The position numbers and the translations under genes are program-made. A DNA stretch of 64,000 bases from an uncultured Muribaculaceae bacterium (lineage in GTDB: Bacteria; Bacteroidota; Bacteroidia; Bacteroidales; Muribaculaceae), in assembly GCA_910579185.1 (NCBI GenBank), contig CAJTTG010000010.1, positions 1 to 64,000 of the forward strand. The letters run 5' to 3'. Below are positions 7,420 to 16,051 of this stretch, piece after piece. How positions within the stretch are numbered: position 1 is the first letter of the stretch; each line of letters begins with the position of its first letter. The notes under the pieces were generated by a model. It saw only the letters and a program-made list of their open reading frames with translations. It was not told where the DNA came from and did no database searches.

Positions 7420-8943
7420 TTATTGAAGTGGTTTGAACGCGAGCCGGTTGATCACGCCGCGATATACTTTTGTGTTGAGCTTTCCTGAAGCGTCTGTGCC
7501 GCCAAACAGATAGATGTACGGACACTCCCAGCTTGTGATCGGAGTGCTGGCTCGTGACATTGTAGGCTGAACACGTACAGACCATACCGGGATCTCGGGA
7601 TAGATCGGGGTTGACCATCCGGAGCTGATTGCCGGTTGTCCGGTTGTGTACGTGGTGTCAAATACCAATGCCTGAGCGTATGCGCCCGGTTGGAACGATT
7701 GTGGCAGTTGCAACAGATCGGGTGCCGTTGCCCAGTGGACACCTCTGTCGTAGGAGATGTAGACGGTTGGGTTGACACGGTTGGCCGATGAGATGCCTCC
7801 GAATGCAAGCAGCACACTCTGCTTTGTCATTTTCCAATACTTGTCGCCTTTGTATGCGTAGTAGGGGACGATCACCGGAGCTTCAAGTGCCGGCAGTGAT
7901 GCCATGGAGATCTCAGCCCACTGGTTTCCGTCGTAGGCCCATGTGCCTCCAACCTTGTTGCCCTGTGCGTCTATGCCGCCTGCTATGATCATCATAGGTT
8001 GTGTCGACCATTCGGTTGTGAACACAAGTGCCGGACTGGTGCCTTCAACAGGGCAGCCGCTCTCTATGGCGCTTTCTGCTGTGGCCGGATATGTTGCATA
8101 GGTGTATGAGCCTGTGCCGCCTTTGACACCGATGGCTTGATCATCGATGCAGCCGTAGATATGGTGCATCGATGCACCGGTAGATGTCCACGAGCTACCC
8201 ATGTCGGTGGACTCGTATAGATTGTCTGACGAGTCGATCACGAAAAGTTTTGTCTGTCCGGCGGTGAGTGTCGAGATATTGGCTCCGGCCGGCAGAGTGA
8301 CGCTTTCTTTTGTCCAGTTGCCCGAGGGATTGTCGGCGGTTGCGCGACAGTAAGATCCGGAATTTTCGGTGAAGCATAGAGCCTTACCCTGATACTCTAT
8401 GGTGCGTTGCGTTGTCACCGTCGACAGCGATGTGGGTAATGTCGTGGAGGAAAGCTCGCCCCATACCATGGAGTCGGCTTTGACCTTGTGGACGTTTACA
8501 AATATCGTGTAATCGCGTTTGTATTTTCCGTTGTATGATTCAAGATGCAGTGTCACCGAACCACGGCTGAAGTTGATCGAGTCCGACGAGTTGGTCAGAT
8601 AGTTGACCACGGTGTCGGCACCGCGATCTGTAGGCATGGTGATCTCGGCTTTGCTCACGGACGATAGTCCGATATTCAGTTGCAGACGGTCCACTTTCGT
8701 CCCTTTGGGCAGGGAGTCGGCGTTGAACACCATGGCGCGGTCAAGGTCGATGGAAAAGAACACAGAGTCAAGATCGGCAAGGATGCTGTCGTTTTTGACA
8801 ATGTTGAATGAATTGATCATTACGGCATTCTCCGCCGGATCTTCGATATTGTATTCATCATCGTCGGAATCTGTGTTACATGCCGCGGTGAACATGGTTG
8901 CGACCATTGTCAGCAGGGCGTATATCGGGAATTGTCTCTTCAT
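7420..8943 (-). CDS. DUF6242-type lipoprotein
   Basis: A 507-residue predicted lipoprotein. Signal and lipobox: MKRQFPIYALLTMVATMFTAAC, followed by an Asp-rich spacer (NTDSDDDEY). The N-terminal region (about 40-150) looks like a beta-sandwich domain; the C-terminal part (about 160-500) has repeated short blades with GG, W and kelch-like segments (GGIDAQGNKVGGTWAYDG, LAFGGISSANR, YLFGGTDASG), suggesting a beta-propeller. This combination matches what I know as the DUF6242 family of Bacteroidales, whose function is not established. It is first in the run DUF6242-porG-uppS-bamA-ompH. A -7 box TAACTTTG lies 21 bp upstream of the start. Confidence 0.75.
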   Translation of the reverse strand: MKRQFPIYALLTMVATMFTAACNTDSDDDEYNIEDPAENAVMINSFNIVKNDSILADLDSVFFSIDLDRAMVFNADSLPKGTKVDRLQLNIGLSSVSKAEITMPTDRGADTVVNYLTNSSDSINFSRGSVTLHLESYNGKYKRDYTIFVNVHKVKADSMVWGELSSTTLPTSLSTVTTQRTIEYQGKALCFTENSGSYCRATADNPSGNWTKESVTLPAGANISTLTAGQTKLFVIDSSDNLYESTDMGSSWTSTGASMHHIYGCIDDQAIGVKGGTGSYTYATYPATAESAIESGCPVEGTSPALVFTTEWSTQPMMIIAGGIDAQGNKVGGTWAYDGNQWAEISMASLPALEAPVIVPYYAYKGDKYWKMTKQSVLLAFGGISSANRVNPTVYISYDRGVHWATAPDLLQLPQSFQPGAYAQALVFDTTYTTGQPAISSGWSTPIYPEIPVWSVRVQPTMSRASTPITSWECPYIYLFGGTDASGKLNTKVYRGVINRLAFKPLQ

Positions 8944-8964
8944 AAAGCGTTATTTTTCAACTTG

Positions 8965-8972
8965 CAAAGTTA
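8965..8972 (-). promoter_or_regulatory. -7 promoter element of the DUF6242-porG-uppS-bamA run
   Basis: TAACTTTG on the minus strand fits TAnnTTTG, 21 bp before the start codon at 8943. It is the best promoter candidate for the downstream genes. The -33 element is poor. Confidence 0.45.
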
Positions 8973-9110
8973 ACAACATTTTCATTAACTGTTGCCCTTT
9001 GAAAGTTAAAATTAGCTACTGTGTAGCCACAGGAATGCGCTTTATTGCATCAAATTGTTAGACTGTAGCGTTTTACCATGCCGCCACGGGCGCATTTGAT
9101 TTGAAGCCCG

Positions 9111-10160
9111 TCACTCTATCTGCCTGTTTTTAACATTGATTATGACATTCCTGTCGATTTCTGTCGACGAAGTGACTCCTTCAGGAATATGCATTGGGGT
9201 TCTGCCGCTGTTGCCGAGGAGCAGCGGCGCGATCTCTATGCGTGCCTCATCCCAAAGTCCTGAGTCGATAAATGCCTGAAGCAATGTCGCGCCTCCTTCC
9301 ACCATCACCGAGCTTATTCCCCGTTGTGACAGTTCTGAGAGTATCTGCCGGATGTTGTGGCTGTCCGCCGACGTTATGATCTCGGCTTTCTCTTTGGCCG
9401 GATGATCGGGGTTTGAGGTGATGATAAGTGTGCCGGGAGTGCGGAAGATGTTCAGCTCCGGTGTCAATCTGCCTTGTCCGTCAATGACCGCTTTCCGCGG
9501 TGATCGGCCGGGATAAAGACGTGTGTAAAGCCGGGGATTGTCGTTTATCGCTGTTGACGAACCGACCATGATAGCGTCGTATTCGGAGCGGAGACGATGC
9601 ACGAGCAGCGATGTCAGCGGTGTGGAGAATCGTGGTGCCGGTTCTCCGCTATGGCGTTGGCAATCGAGAAACATGTCTTTGCTGCACGCCCATTTGAGCA
9701 GCACGTATGGCCGCTGCAGCGAATGGGCTGTCATGAACTTTTTGTTGAGCTCGCGGCACTCCTGTTCGAGCACTCCGACTCGCACTTCTATCCCGGCGTC
9801 GGTCAGACGGCGTATTCCACGGCCCGAGACTTTTTCGTTTGGATCTGTAGAGCCTACAACGACGCGCCTGAAGCCGCACTCCACGAGCAGATCCGCGCAT
9901 GGTGGGGTCTTGCCGTAGTGCGAACAAGGCTCCAGAGTGACATAGATCGTTGAGTCCGGTAGTAGCGAACGGTTGGCAACGGAACGGACGGCGTTGACCT
10001 CGGCATGTGGCCCTCCGAACTTCCTGTGCCACCCCTCGCCGATAATATTGCCGTCCGGATCTACGATCACCGCGCCAACCATAGGGTTAGGGGAGGTAGC
10101 GCCCCGGCCGTTCGCGGCAAGCTGGAGCGCACGGCGCATGTATTTCTCGTCTATTTCCAA
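9111..10160 (-). CDS. ribD: Riboflavin biosynthesis protein RibD (deaminase/reductase)
   Basis: A 349-residue bifunctional enzyme for two successive steps of riboflavin synthesis: deamination of the diaminohydroxy-phosphoribosylaminopyrimidine and NADPH-dependent reduction of its ribose. N-terminal cytidine-deaminase fold (about 1-145) with zinc ligands in GGPHAEVNAV and PCSHYGKTPPCADLL; C-terminal reductase domain (about 148-345) with LKWACSKDMFLD, SEYDAIMVGSSTAINDNP and the MVEGGATLL segment. Start: TTG at 10160, which overlaps ispG by 10 bp, gives the family's usual EKYMRRALQLA opening; the next ATG (10139) would cut it. Last gene of the long minus-strand run that starts with legB. Confidence 0.95.
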   Translation of the reverse strand: MEIDEKYMRRALQLAANGRGATSPNPMVGAVIVDPDGNIIGEGWHRKFGGPHAEVNAVRSVANRSLLPDSTIYVTLEPCSHYGKTPPCADLLVECGFRRVVVGSTDPNEKVSGRGIRRLTDAGIEVRVGVLEQECRELNKKFMTAHSLQRPYVLLKWACSKDMFLDCQRHSGEPAPRFSTPLTSLLVHRLRSEYDAIMVGSSTAINDNPRLYTRLYPGRSPRKAVIDGQGRLTPELNIFRTPGTLIITSNPDHPAKEKAEIITSADSHNIRQILSELSQRGISSVMVEGGATLLQAFIDSGLWDEARIEIAPLLLGNSGRTPMHIPEGVTSSTEIDRNVIINVKNRQIE

Positions 10161-11815
10161 TTCCCGTCGGCTTTTATGAGGTTCACCAGATGTTCTACGG
10201 CTTCTTCCGACGGAATGTTTTTCTCAACGCACTCTTTTCCGCGGTAGAGGCTTATGCGTCCGGCTCCGGCCCCGACATAGCCATAGTCGGCGTCGGCCAT
10301 CTCACCCGGGCCGTTCACTATACACCCCATAACACCGATCTTCAGTCCCTTGAGTTGCGCTGTGGCGGCTTTGACGGCCGCGAGCGTCGACTGGAGATCA
10401 AACAGGGTGCGTCCGCATCCCGGGCAGGAGATGTATTCCGTGTGGGATATGCGCAGGCGTGCCGATTGAAGAATGGCGAATGCCGTGCGTGCGGCACGGG
10501 CCGGTGTCAGCGCATCCCCTTCGATAAGAATTCCGTCGCCGAACCCCGACATCAGCACGGAACCGCAGTCGATGGCTGCGCGGAGGCTGGCCTCGTCGGC
10601 ATCCATCGAATCATAGCGTCGGGCAATGATTACCGGAGCGTCGATCCCGGCCGAGGCAAGCCTGTGCATCGCCGCGAGAATCTCGCCCGATGGATTGAGG
10701 CTTGTCGATTCAAGCAGTATCATTTCGCCGGTTCCGATCTTTGGAATCTCATTCAGGATGTCAGCGGCATCGAGGCGTCGCAGCCGTTCGCCATCGGTGT
10801 CGGTGAACATGTCCGGACGGAATCCGTCGGCGTATTCCGCATGGCTGTCTGTGCCGGCCACGATCGGAATCATGCTGTTTCTGCGCCGGGGGCATATTGG
10901 GTCATAATCCGGCGATAGTTCTCCTTTGATTGGTGCGGCCTTTGCCTGTTGCGCTATGTAGTTCACAATCGAACGGGCTACTGGAAGCTCGCATTCCGGA
11001 TCTTCGCTGAGCGACACGCGGATGGTGTCGCCGATCCCTTCATGCAGCAGTGTGCCGATGCCGACGGCCGATTTTATGCGTCCGTCCTCGCCGTCGCCGG
11101 CCTCGGTGACTCCGAGATGGAGCGGATAGTGCATATCCTCGGCATCCATGGCGCGCACGAGGCGACGCATGGTCTCCACCATCACCGTGACGTTGGAGGC
11201 CTTGATGGAGATCACAACGTTGTTGAAATCCCTCCGGCGGCACACTCTGAGAAACTCCATTGCACTCTCCACCATGCCGGCCGGAGTGTCGCCGTAGCGG
11301 CTCATTATACGGTCGGATAGCGAGCCGTGGTTCACGCCGATGCGGATAGCCGTGCCGTTTTCTCGGCATAGTTCCAGAAATGGCGTCAGGGCTTCGTCTA
11401 TTTTGCGCAGTTCTCTGGCATATTCTTCGTCAGTGAATTCGATTTTTCGGAACGTGCGCCCCGGATCAACGAAATTGCCCGGATTGATGCGCACTTTCTC
11501 AACATGGAGCGCGGCCTCGTAGGCTGCACGGGGATTGAAATGTATGTCCGCCACAAGGGGAGTGTCAAGTCCCTCGCCACGCAGACGGCGGCGGATCTCG
11601 CCAAGATTGGCGGCTTCGCGCACGCCCTGGGCGGTGAACCGCAGGTATTCAGCTCCGGCGGCTATTATCCGGCGTGCCTGATCGACGCTGGCGTCGGTGT
11701 CGAGCGTCGGTGTCGAGGCCATCGACTGGATTCTGACCGGATTGTCGCCACCGAGGGCGGTTCCACCTATGTTGACTTCTTCCGATTTTCTGCGCTTGTA
11801 ATCGAATACTGACAT
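10151..11815 (-). CDS. ispG: 4-hydroxy-3-methylbut-2-enyl diphosphate synthase IspG (large type)
   Basis: A 554-residue iron-sulfur enzyme of the MEP isoprenoid pathway, converting MEcPP to HMBPP. The N-terminal TIM-barrel half shows VRIQSMASTPTLD and PLVADIHFNPRAA; the C-terminal [4Fe-4S] domain has the three cluster cysteines in SCPGCGRTLFDLQ and GVMGCIVNGPGEMADADYGY. At 554 residues it is much longer than the E. coli-type enzyme (about 370) because of an inserted middle domain (about residues 260-430), typical of Bacteroidetes, Chlamydia and plants. It starts 9 bp after purE and overlaps ribD. It supplies precursors for UppS, encoded about 4 kb downstream on the same strand. Confidence 0.96.
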   Translation of the reverse strand: MSVFDYKRRKSEEVNIGGTALGGDNPVRIQSMASTPTLDTDASVDQARRIIAAGAEYLRFTAQGVREAANLGEIRRRLRGEGLDTPLVADIHFNPRAAYEAALHVEKVRINPGNFVDPGRTFRKIEFTDEEYARELRKIDEALTPFLELCRENGTAIRIGVNHGSLSDRIMSRYGDTPAGMVESAMEFLRVCRRRDFNNVVISIKASNVTVMVETMRRLVRAMDAEDMHYPLHLGVTEAGDGEDGRIKSAVGIGTLLHEGIGDTIRVSLSEDPECELPVARSIVNYIAQQAKAAPIKGELSPDYDPICPRRRNSMIPIVAGTDSHAEYADGFRPDMFTDTDGERLRRLDAADILNEIPKIGTGEMILLESTSLNPSGEILAAMHRLASAGIDAPVIIARRYDSMDADEASLRAAIDCGSVLMSGFGDGILIEGDALTPARAARTAFAILQSARLRISHTEYISCPGCGRTLFDLQSTLAAVKAATAQLKGLKIGVMGCIVNGPGEMADADYGYVGAGAGRISLYRGKECVEKNIPSEEAVEHLVNLIKADGNWK

Positions 11816-11824
11816 GGTTTATTT

Positions 11825-12331
11825 TCAGTTGGTTTTGAACTTATATTTTACCTCTTTGAGCTGTTCGTTGACTTTCACAATCTTTTCAACGAGCTTTGAA
11901 CGGTAGTCGCAGTAGCGTGCGTGGAGTTCGGGATCGCTGAGCGACAGGATCTGTGTTGCGAGGACTCCGGCGTTCATGCCGCCGTTGATGCCTACGGTGG
12001 CCACGGCAATGCCCGGAGGCATCTGCACGATCGACAGCAATGCGTCGCGACCTTCAAGTGTGGAGTTGATCGGAACGCCGATCACGGGCACCGGTGTCAT
12101 GGCTGCTATCACACCCGGAAGAGCTGCGGCCATGCCGGCTCCGGCAATGATCACTTTGATTCCACGGCTCTCGGCTTCACGGGCGAAACGTTCAACTTCT
12201 GCCGGTGTGCGGTGTGCCGATAATGCGTTCATCTCAAACGGCACTTCCATCGAATCGAGAAATTTAGCCGCTTTTTCCATGATGGGCAGATCGGACATGC
12301 TGCCCATGATAATGCTGACGGTTGGTTTCAT
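11825..12331 (-). CDS. purE: N5-carboxyaminoimidazole ribonucleotide mutase PurE (class I)
   Basis: A 168-residue enzyme of purine synthesis that rearranges N5-CAIR to CAIR. Class I signature: IIMGSMSDLP near the N-terminus, the substrate-binding NALSAHRTPAEV, GAGMAAALPGVIAAMTPVPVIGVP and the Gly-rich GINGGMNAGVLATQIL. Length is standard. It sits 18 bp downstream of the PAP2-like gene and 9 bp upstream of ispG. No purK is seen nearby, so the carboxylating partner must be encoded elsewhere. Confidence 0.96.
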   Translation of the reverse strand: MKPTVSIIMGSMSDLPIMEKAAKFLDSMEVPFEMNALSAHRTPAEVERFAREAESRGIKVIIAGAGMAAALPGVIAAMTPVPVIGVPINSTLEGRDALLSIVQMPPGIAVATVGINGGMNAGVLATQILSLSDPELHARYCDYRSKLVEKIVKVNEQLKEVKYKFKTN

Positions 12332-12349
12332 AGCTTCTATATATTGTTA

Positions 12350-12970
12350 TTATATCAGTGACCAGATGAATACGTTGATCATACCGTTGGCCACCCCGGC
12401 GTAAATCTGTGCCGGTGTGTGGCAGCGAAGTATCAGCCGCGACGTGCAGGTAAGGCCAGTTATCATGATCGTGGTTATGACAAGCCACATGGCCGGCTGT
12501 GGGGTGGTGGGGAGGATGGCGATCACGCAGGCCATCGCTATCAGACCGCCGGTGCCGGCGGCATGTGCGCTGATCTTCCACCATCGGTTGACAATCAGGG
12601 TGATGGCAAGAGCAACACTTGCCCCGACCATGAAGCCGGCAAGCCAGTGTGGCGCGCGTGCCATGAAAAGATAGCCTGCCGTCACTATGTAGAGCAGGAG
12701 GGTGGCACCATAGGGTATCGTGCGGTCAGTGCGATCGGAAAGGGTCACATCTTTCACTATCTTTGTGGTTGCAAGCCCGTAGATCAACATGAAGGGAATG
12801 ACGGCTGTCAGTATGAATATTATCGAACCGGCCTCTATGCGTGTGCGGAGCGGAATGTATTGCAACACCGACCAGCTCATGGCGGCTGCTATGCCGTAGG
12901 TGGGCAACAGGAGCGGATTGAACACTCCCGATATTATTCTCGCTGTTTTCTCTATTGGATCAGTAGTCAT
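12350..12970 (-). CDS. Small PAP2-like membrane phosphatase, atypical motifs
   Basis: A 206-residue integral membrane protein with about six hydrophobic helices. Two short motifs recall the PAP2 (type 2 phosphatidic acid phosphatase) family: KISAHAAG (compare PSGH) around residue 133 and SRLILRCHTPAQ (compare SRxxxxxHxxxD) around residue 180. The third motif's acidic residue is replaced by Gln and the first motif is weak (SDRTDRTIPYG), so activity is uncertain. Possible substrates would be lipid diphosphates such as undecaprenyl or isoprenoid diphosphate, which fits a neighbourhood with ispG, but this is inference. The ATG at 12970 is 5 bp after the rpoN stop; a longer open frame upstream overlaps rpoN and is Arg/His-rich nonsense. 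Confidence 0.7.
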   Translation of the reverse strand: MTTDPIEKTARIISGVFNPLLLPTYGIAAAMSWSVLQYIPLRTRIEAGSIIFILTAVIPFMLIYGLATTKIVKDVTLSDRTDRTIPYGATLLLYIVTAGYLFMARAPHWLAGFMVGASVALAITLIVNRWWKISAHAAGTGGLIAMACVIAILPTTPQPAMWLVITTIMITGLTCTSRLILRCHTPAQIYAGVANGMINVFIWSLI

Positions 12971-12975
12971 ATTGT

Positions 12976-14421
12976 CTATAATTCCTTGCGCAGACGGCCT
13001 ACGGGCAGTCCGGCGCGTTCGCGGTATTTTGCCACAGTGCGTCGCGCTATGTCGAGACCGTCGGCGTTGAGCATCTCTGTGATGGCGGCATCGCTCAGCG
13101 GATGATTCTTGTCCTCGGCTGCTATGATGTCGCGGATACGCTGGATCACCATCTGCGCCGAAGCGTCGTCGGTGTCGCTGCGTCGTTCGTTGAACAATGA
13201 TTTTATGGGATATATGCCCTGATGGGTGGCAACATATTTGCCGGTGGTGGCGCGGCTGATCACTGATAGGTCGTCGCCGGTCAGGGCACTTATGTCTTTC
13301 AACACCATCGGGCGCAGTTTCGACGGGTCGTCGGTAAGGAAAAATTCGCGTTGCCACTGCATGATGGCTCCCATCACGCGGAATAGTGTGGTTTGCCGCA
13401 TCTCCAGAACTTTGATGAAGGTCGACGCTTCGTCGCGTTTCTGACGGATGAATGCGTTGGCGGCCTCTCCGGCGGCGGATGGCTTGCGTCGGTCAGGTTC
13501 TGTGGTCTGGAGAAATGATTTCTCGATCTGGAGCCGTGGAAGGCGGCCTGTCATGGAGAGCGTCAGGCGGTCGCCGTCGGACTCTACGAAAAAGTCAGGC
13601 GATATGTGGCGCGTGCGTTCATTGTCGTCGCCGCTGATCAGCGATCCGGGCTTGGGGTTGAGCGAGCGGATCACCTCCATGGCCTCTTTCAGCTGTTCGC
13701 GCGAGCTTCCTGTCAGTGATGCTATCCGGTCGAAGTGCATCAGTGAGAACAGGTCGAAATAGTCGCGGACAATCTCTGTGGCCAGTTCGACGGAGGCTGT
13801 CACTTTGCGGCGGCGCAATTGCAGCAGGAGGCTGTCGCGCAGATCGATGGCGCCGACCCCTGCCGGCTCAAGCGAACGTACGCGTTCAAGCACGGCACGC
13901 ACCTCTTCGTCGGTGGTCTCCAATCCTTCCTGCAGGGCCATGTCGTCGACAAGCGCATGCACCGTGCGTTCCATATAGCCGTTCGGATCTAAGTTTCCGG
14001 CTATGAACCGGGCTATCTCAAGCTGGCGGTCGGTGATCGCAGAATCTTCCGACAGCTGACGCATCAGGTATTCATAAAGCGACTCTCCGGAAGCGGTGGC
14101 CACGGGTTCATAGACCGGATCGGCCGCGCTGCGGTTCTGGATGTCGAGTCTATAGTAGGGGATATCATCTTCCGAGCGGTAGTCGGCGAGCTGAAGCTGT
14201 TCTGCGCTTTCCGTGAATTCCCCTTCGCCGTCCTCTGTCTCATGGCGGTCGTTATGTGGCTCTTCCTCAACTTCAAGCGCCGGATTGTCGTCAAGGGCGC
14301 GTCTCACCTCGTCCTCCGCCTCCGCCTCGTTCATCTCAAGCATGCGGACAAACTGAAGCTGCATCGGCGCAAGGGTGGTCTGCTGCTTCTGGGCAACGGT
14401 GAGGTTGAGGGATTCGTTCAT
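12976..14421 (-). CDS. rpoN: RNA polymerase sigma-54 factor
   Basis: A 481-residue sigma-54. Region I is Leu/Gln-rich (LTVAQKQQTTLAPMQLQFVRMLEM), followed by an acidic region II; the core-binding domain has DPNGYMER and LNPKPGSLI; the DNA-binding part ends with the RpoN box ARRTVAKYRE and the final RLRKEL. The ATG at 14421 overlaps the neuB stop by 4 bp; the open frame further upstream is not sigma-like. It would direct transcription of activator-dependent promoters; no enhancer-binding protein is encoded in this window. Location in the middle of a biosynthetic run suggests housekeeping rather than signal-driven expression of the factor itself. Confidence 0.96.
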   Translation of the reverse strand: MNESLNLTVAQKQQTTLAPMQLQFVRMLEMNEAEAEDEVRRALDDNPALEVEEEPHNDRHETEDGEGEFTESAEQLQLADYRSEDDIPYYRLDIQNRSAADPVYEPVATASGESLYEYLMRQLSEDSAITDRQLEIARFIAGNLDPNGYMERTVHALVDDMALQEGLETTDEEVRAVLERVRSLEPAGVGAIDLRDSLLLQLRRRKVTASVELATEIVRDYFDLFSLMHFDRIASLTGSSREQLKEAMEVIRSLNPKPGSLISGDDNERTRHISPDFFVESDGDRLTLSMTGRLPRLQIEKSFLQTTEPDRRKPSAAGEAANAFIRQKRDEASTFIKVLEMRQTTLFRVMGAIMQWQREFFLTDDPSKLRPMVLKDISALTGDDLSVISRATTGKYVATHQGIYPIKSLFNERRSDTDDASAQMVIQRIRDIIAAEDKNHPLSDAAITEMLNADGLDIARRTVAKYRERAGLPVGRLRKEL

Positions 14422-15434
14422 AGCTGTATCTGTTCGTCGGGTAAGAAGTCTCTGATGGCGCGAGTGCCTATGACGCTGTCCCATAGCATCGGTGAGATGC
14501 CGTTGCCGGGACGTTTTGCTGTCAGGTTGTCGTCGGTCAGCAGTTCTCCGCGGCTGATGGCCCTGGAGGCCACGATGCTTTTACGCGCCACAGCTCTGTT
14601 TGGCGTTTCGCTCTCTGTCGGATGTTTGTCGCTGCTTCCGAGTGCTTTTTCTGTCTCGCGGATGGCTTTGACCATGGCGCGTAGCTCAGCCGGATCGGCC
14701 GATGCCTTGTGGTCGGGGCCCGGGAGATTCTTGTCGAGGGTGAAATGTTTCTCTATCATCTCGCCGCCGAGCGCAACGGCCGCAACCGGCACTGCGATCC
14801 CTATCGTGTGGTCGCTGTAGCCTATATGGCCGCATCCGAATTCACCAAGCGAGAGCATGGCGCGGAGGTTGACATCCTCCATCGGTGTCGGGTACTGGGT
14901 GTTGCAGTGGAGCAGCGTGATGTTTTTCTTGTCAAAGCCCTCCTTTTCGATAGCGCGGATGGCCTGTCGGATCTCGTCGGTTGTCGACATGCCTGTCGAG
15001 AGGATTATCTTTTTTGCTGTCCGGGCTATCCGGCGCAGGTAGGGCAGATTGGTGATCTCTCCGGAGGGTATTTTCCAATAGTCCATTCCGAAGGATTCCA
15101 GCAGGGCGATGCTCTCCATGTCGAAAGCCGACGACAGAAAGCCTATTCCCTGACGGCGGCACTCGTCAGCGAGAATACTGAAATCATTGGCTGTCAATTC
15201 ATACCGGCGGAGCATCTGGAGCTGCGACTCTTCGCCGCCGCAGTTGCGCTGCTGATACTCGGCTCTTGAGGCGGATGCACACACTAAAGACTCGGAACGG
15301 AATGTCTGGAATTTCACATAGTCGGCACCGGCCTCGGCGGCCTCGCGGATCATGCGGCATGCCGTGTCGACCGATCCGTCGTGGTTCACTCCGATCTCTG
15401 CTATTATTATTGTGTGTCGCTGCGCTTCTGTCAT
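14418..15434 (-). CDS. neuB: NeuB-family nonulosonic acid synthase
   Basis: A 338-residue enzyme that condenses phosphoenolpyruvate with an amino-hexose to make a nine-carbon sialic-like acid. N-terminal NeuB TIM barrel (about 1-265) opens IIIAEIGVNHDGS and contains YVKFQTF, SSAFDMESIALLE, WKIPSGEITNLPYL, LLHCNTQYPTP and GYSDHT; a C-terminal SAF (antifreeze-like) domain (about 280-338) closes the substrate site. Because it sits with a LegB-type 4,6-dehydratase, the product may be legionaminic acid rather than N-acetylneuraminate; family motifs alone do not separate these. Overlaps its neighbours neuD and rpoN by 4 bp each. Confidence 0.93.
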   Translation of the reverse strand: MTEAQRHTIIIAEIGVNHDGSVDTACRMIREAAEAGADYVKFQTFRSESLVCASASRAEYQQRNCGGEESQLQMLRRYELTANDFSILADECRRQGIGFLSSAFDMESIALLESFGMDYWKIPSGEITNLPYLRRIARTAKKIILSTGMSTTDEIRQAIRAIEKEGFDKKNITLLHCNTQYPTPMEDVNLRAMLSLGEFGCGHIGYSDHTIGIAVPVAAVALGGEMIEKHFTLDKNLPGPDHKASADPAELRAMVKAIRETEKALGSSDKHPTESETPNRAVARKSIVASRAISRGELLTDDNLTAKRPGNGISPMLWDSVIGTRAIRDFLPDEQIQL

Positions 15435-16051
15435 CGCTCTATCTTTTTTGCCGGACAGCCTATGTAGGTGCCCGGGTCGGTGATTGATTCGGTTACTGTG
15501 GCTCCCATACCGACAACGGTGCCCGAGGCTATCGTGACCCCCTGACGGATCGTAGCCCCTGCGCCGATAAATGAATCGGCCCCTACGGTCACTTCTCCGC
15601 AGAGTATTGCGCCCGGGCCTATGAATACGTTCTCCTCAAGTCGGCAACCATGTTCGATGATTGCGCCGGTGTTGACTATGCACATACGTCCTATCTCGCA
15701 GCGGTTGACTGTGGCGCGTGCCATTATGGCGCAGCCGTCGCCTATGCTTGCCCCGGGCGCAACCCATGCCGATGGCGCTATGAGCGTCCTTTGACGGTAG
15801 ATCTTCATCCGGTCGGCTATCCTGCGGCGGAGAGCCAGCGAGCAGCCGGCGGTGAAGCCCACGCAGATATGTATGTCGGCATCCTCCGGTCTGATATTGA
15901 GGAGCGCATCCTCGTCGGTGCCGAGATATTGCATTCCGATCCCTTCCGATGGTTCCGGCGCGGTGTATCCGGCGATCGCTTCCCGGTTTTCGAGCATCGC
16001 CATGACAGATTGGGCGTGGCCGCCACCGCCGATCAGAACAATGGGTTTCAT
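15431..16051 (-). CDS. neuD: NeuD/PglD-family sugar O/N-acyltransferase
   Basis: A 206-residue acyltransferase. The N-terminal Rossmann-like segment (PIVLIGGGGHAQSVMAML) binds the nucleotide or sugar; the C-terminal half (about 100-206) is a left-handed beta-helix of hexapeptide repeats (GASIGDGCAIMARATVN, IGPGAILCGEVTVGADSF) that binds acetyl-CoA. The family acetylates amino groups of UDP-sugars or sialic-type acids. In this operon it is the candidate N-acetyltransferase for the diamino sugar used by the neighbouring NeuB (the LegH role), or an O-acetyltransferase of the product. Four-base overlaps with both neighbours. Confidence 0.88.
   Translation of the reverse strand: MKPIVLIGGGGHAQSVMAMLENREAIAGYTAPEPSEGIGMQYLGTDEDALLNIRPEDADIHICVGFTAGCSLALRRRIADRMKIYRQRTLIAPSAWVAPGASIGDGCAIMARATVNRCEIGRMCIVNTGAIIEHGCRLEENVFIGPGAILCGEVTVGADSFIGAGATIRQGVTIASGTVVGMGATVTESITDPGTYIGCPAKKIER

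Noticed and set aside
7403..7618. N-terminal extension of porG
   Set aside because: It lies inside the DUF6242 gene and would precede a clear signal peptide that has a strong ribosome-binding site at 7402.
9086..9111. Terminator after ribD (ACGGGC/GCCCGT stem)
   Set aside because: The stem is only 6 bp, overlaps the ribD stop and lacks a T tail on the minus strand.
12971..13357. N-terminal extension of the PAP2-like gene
   Set aside because: It overlaps rpoN in another frame, is Arg/His/Pro-rich, and the ATG at 12970 begins a normal membrane protein.
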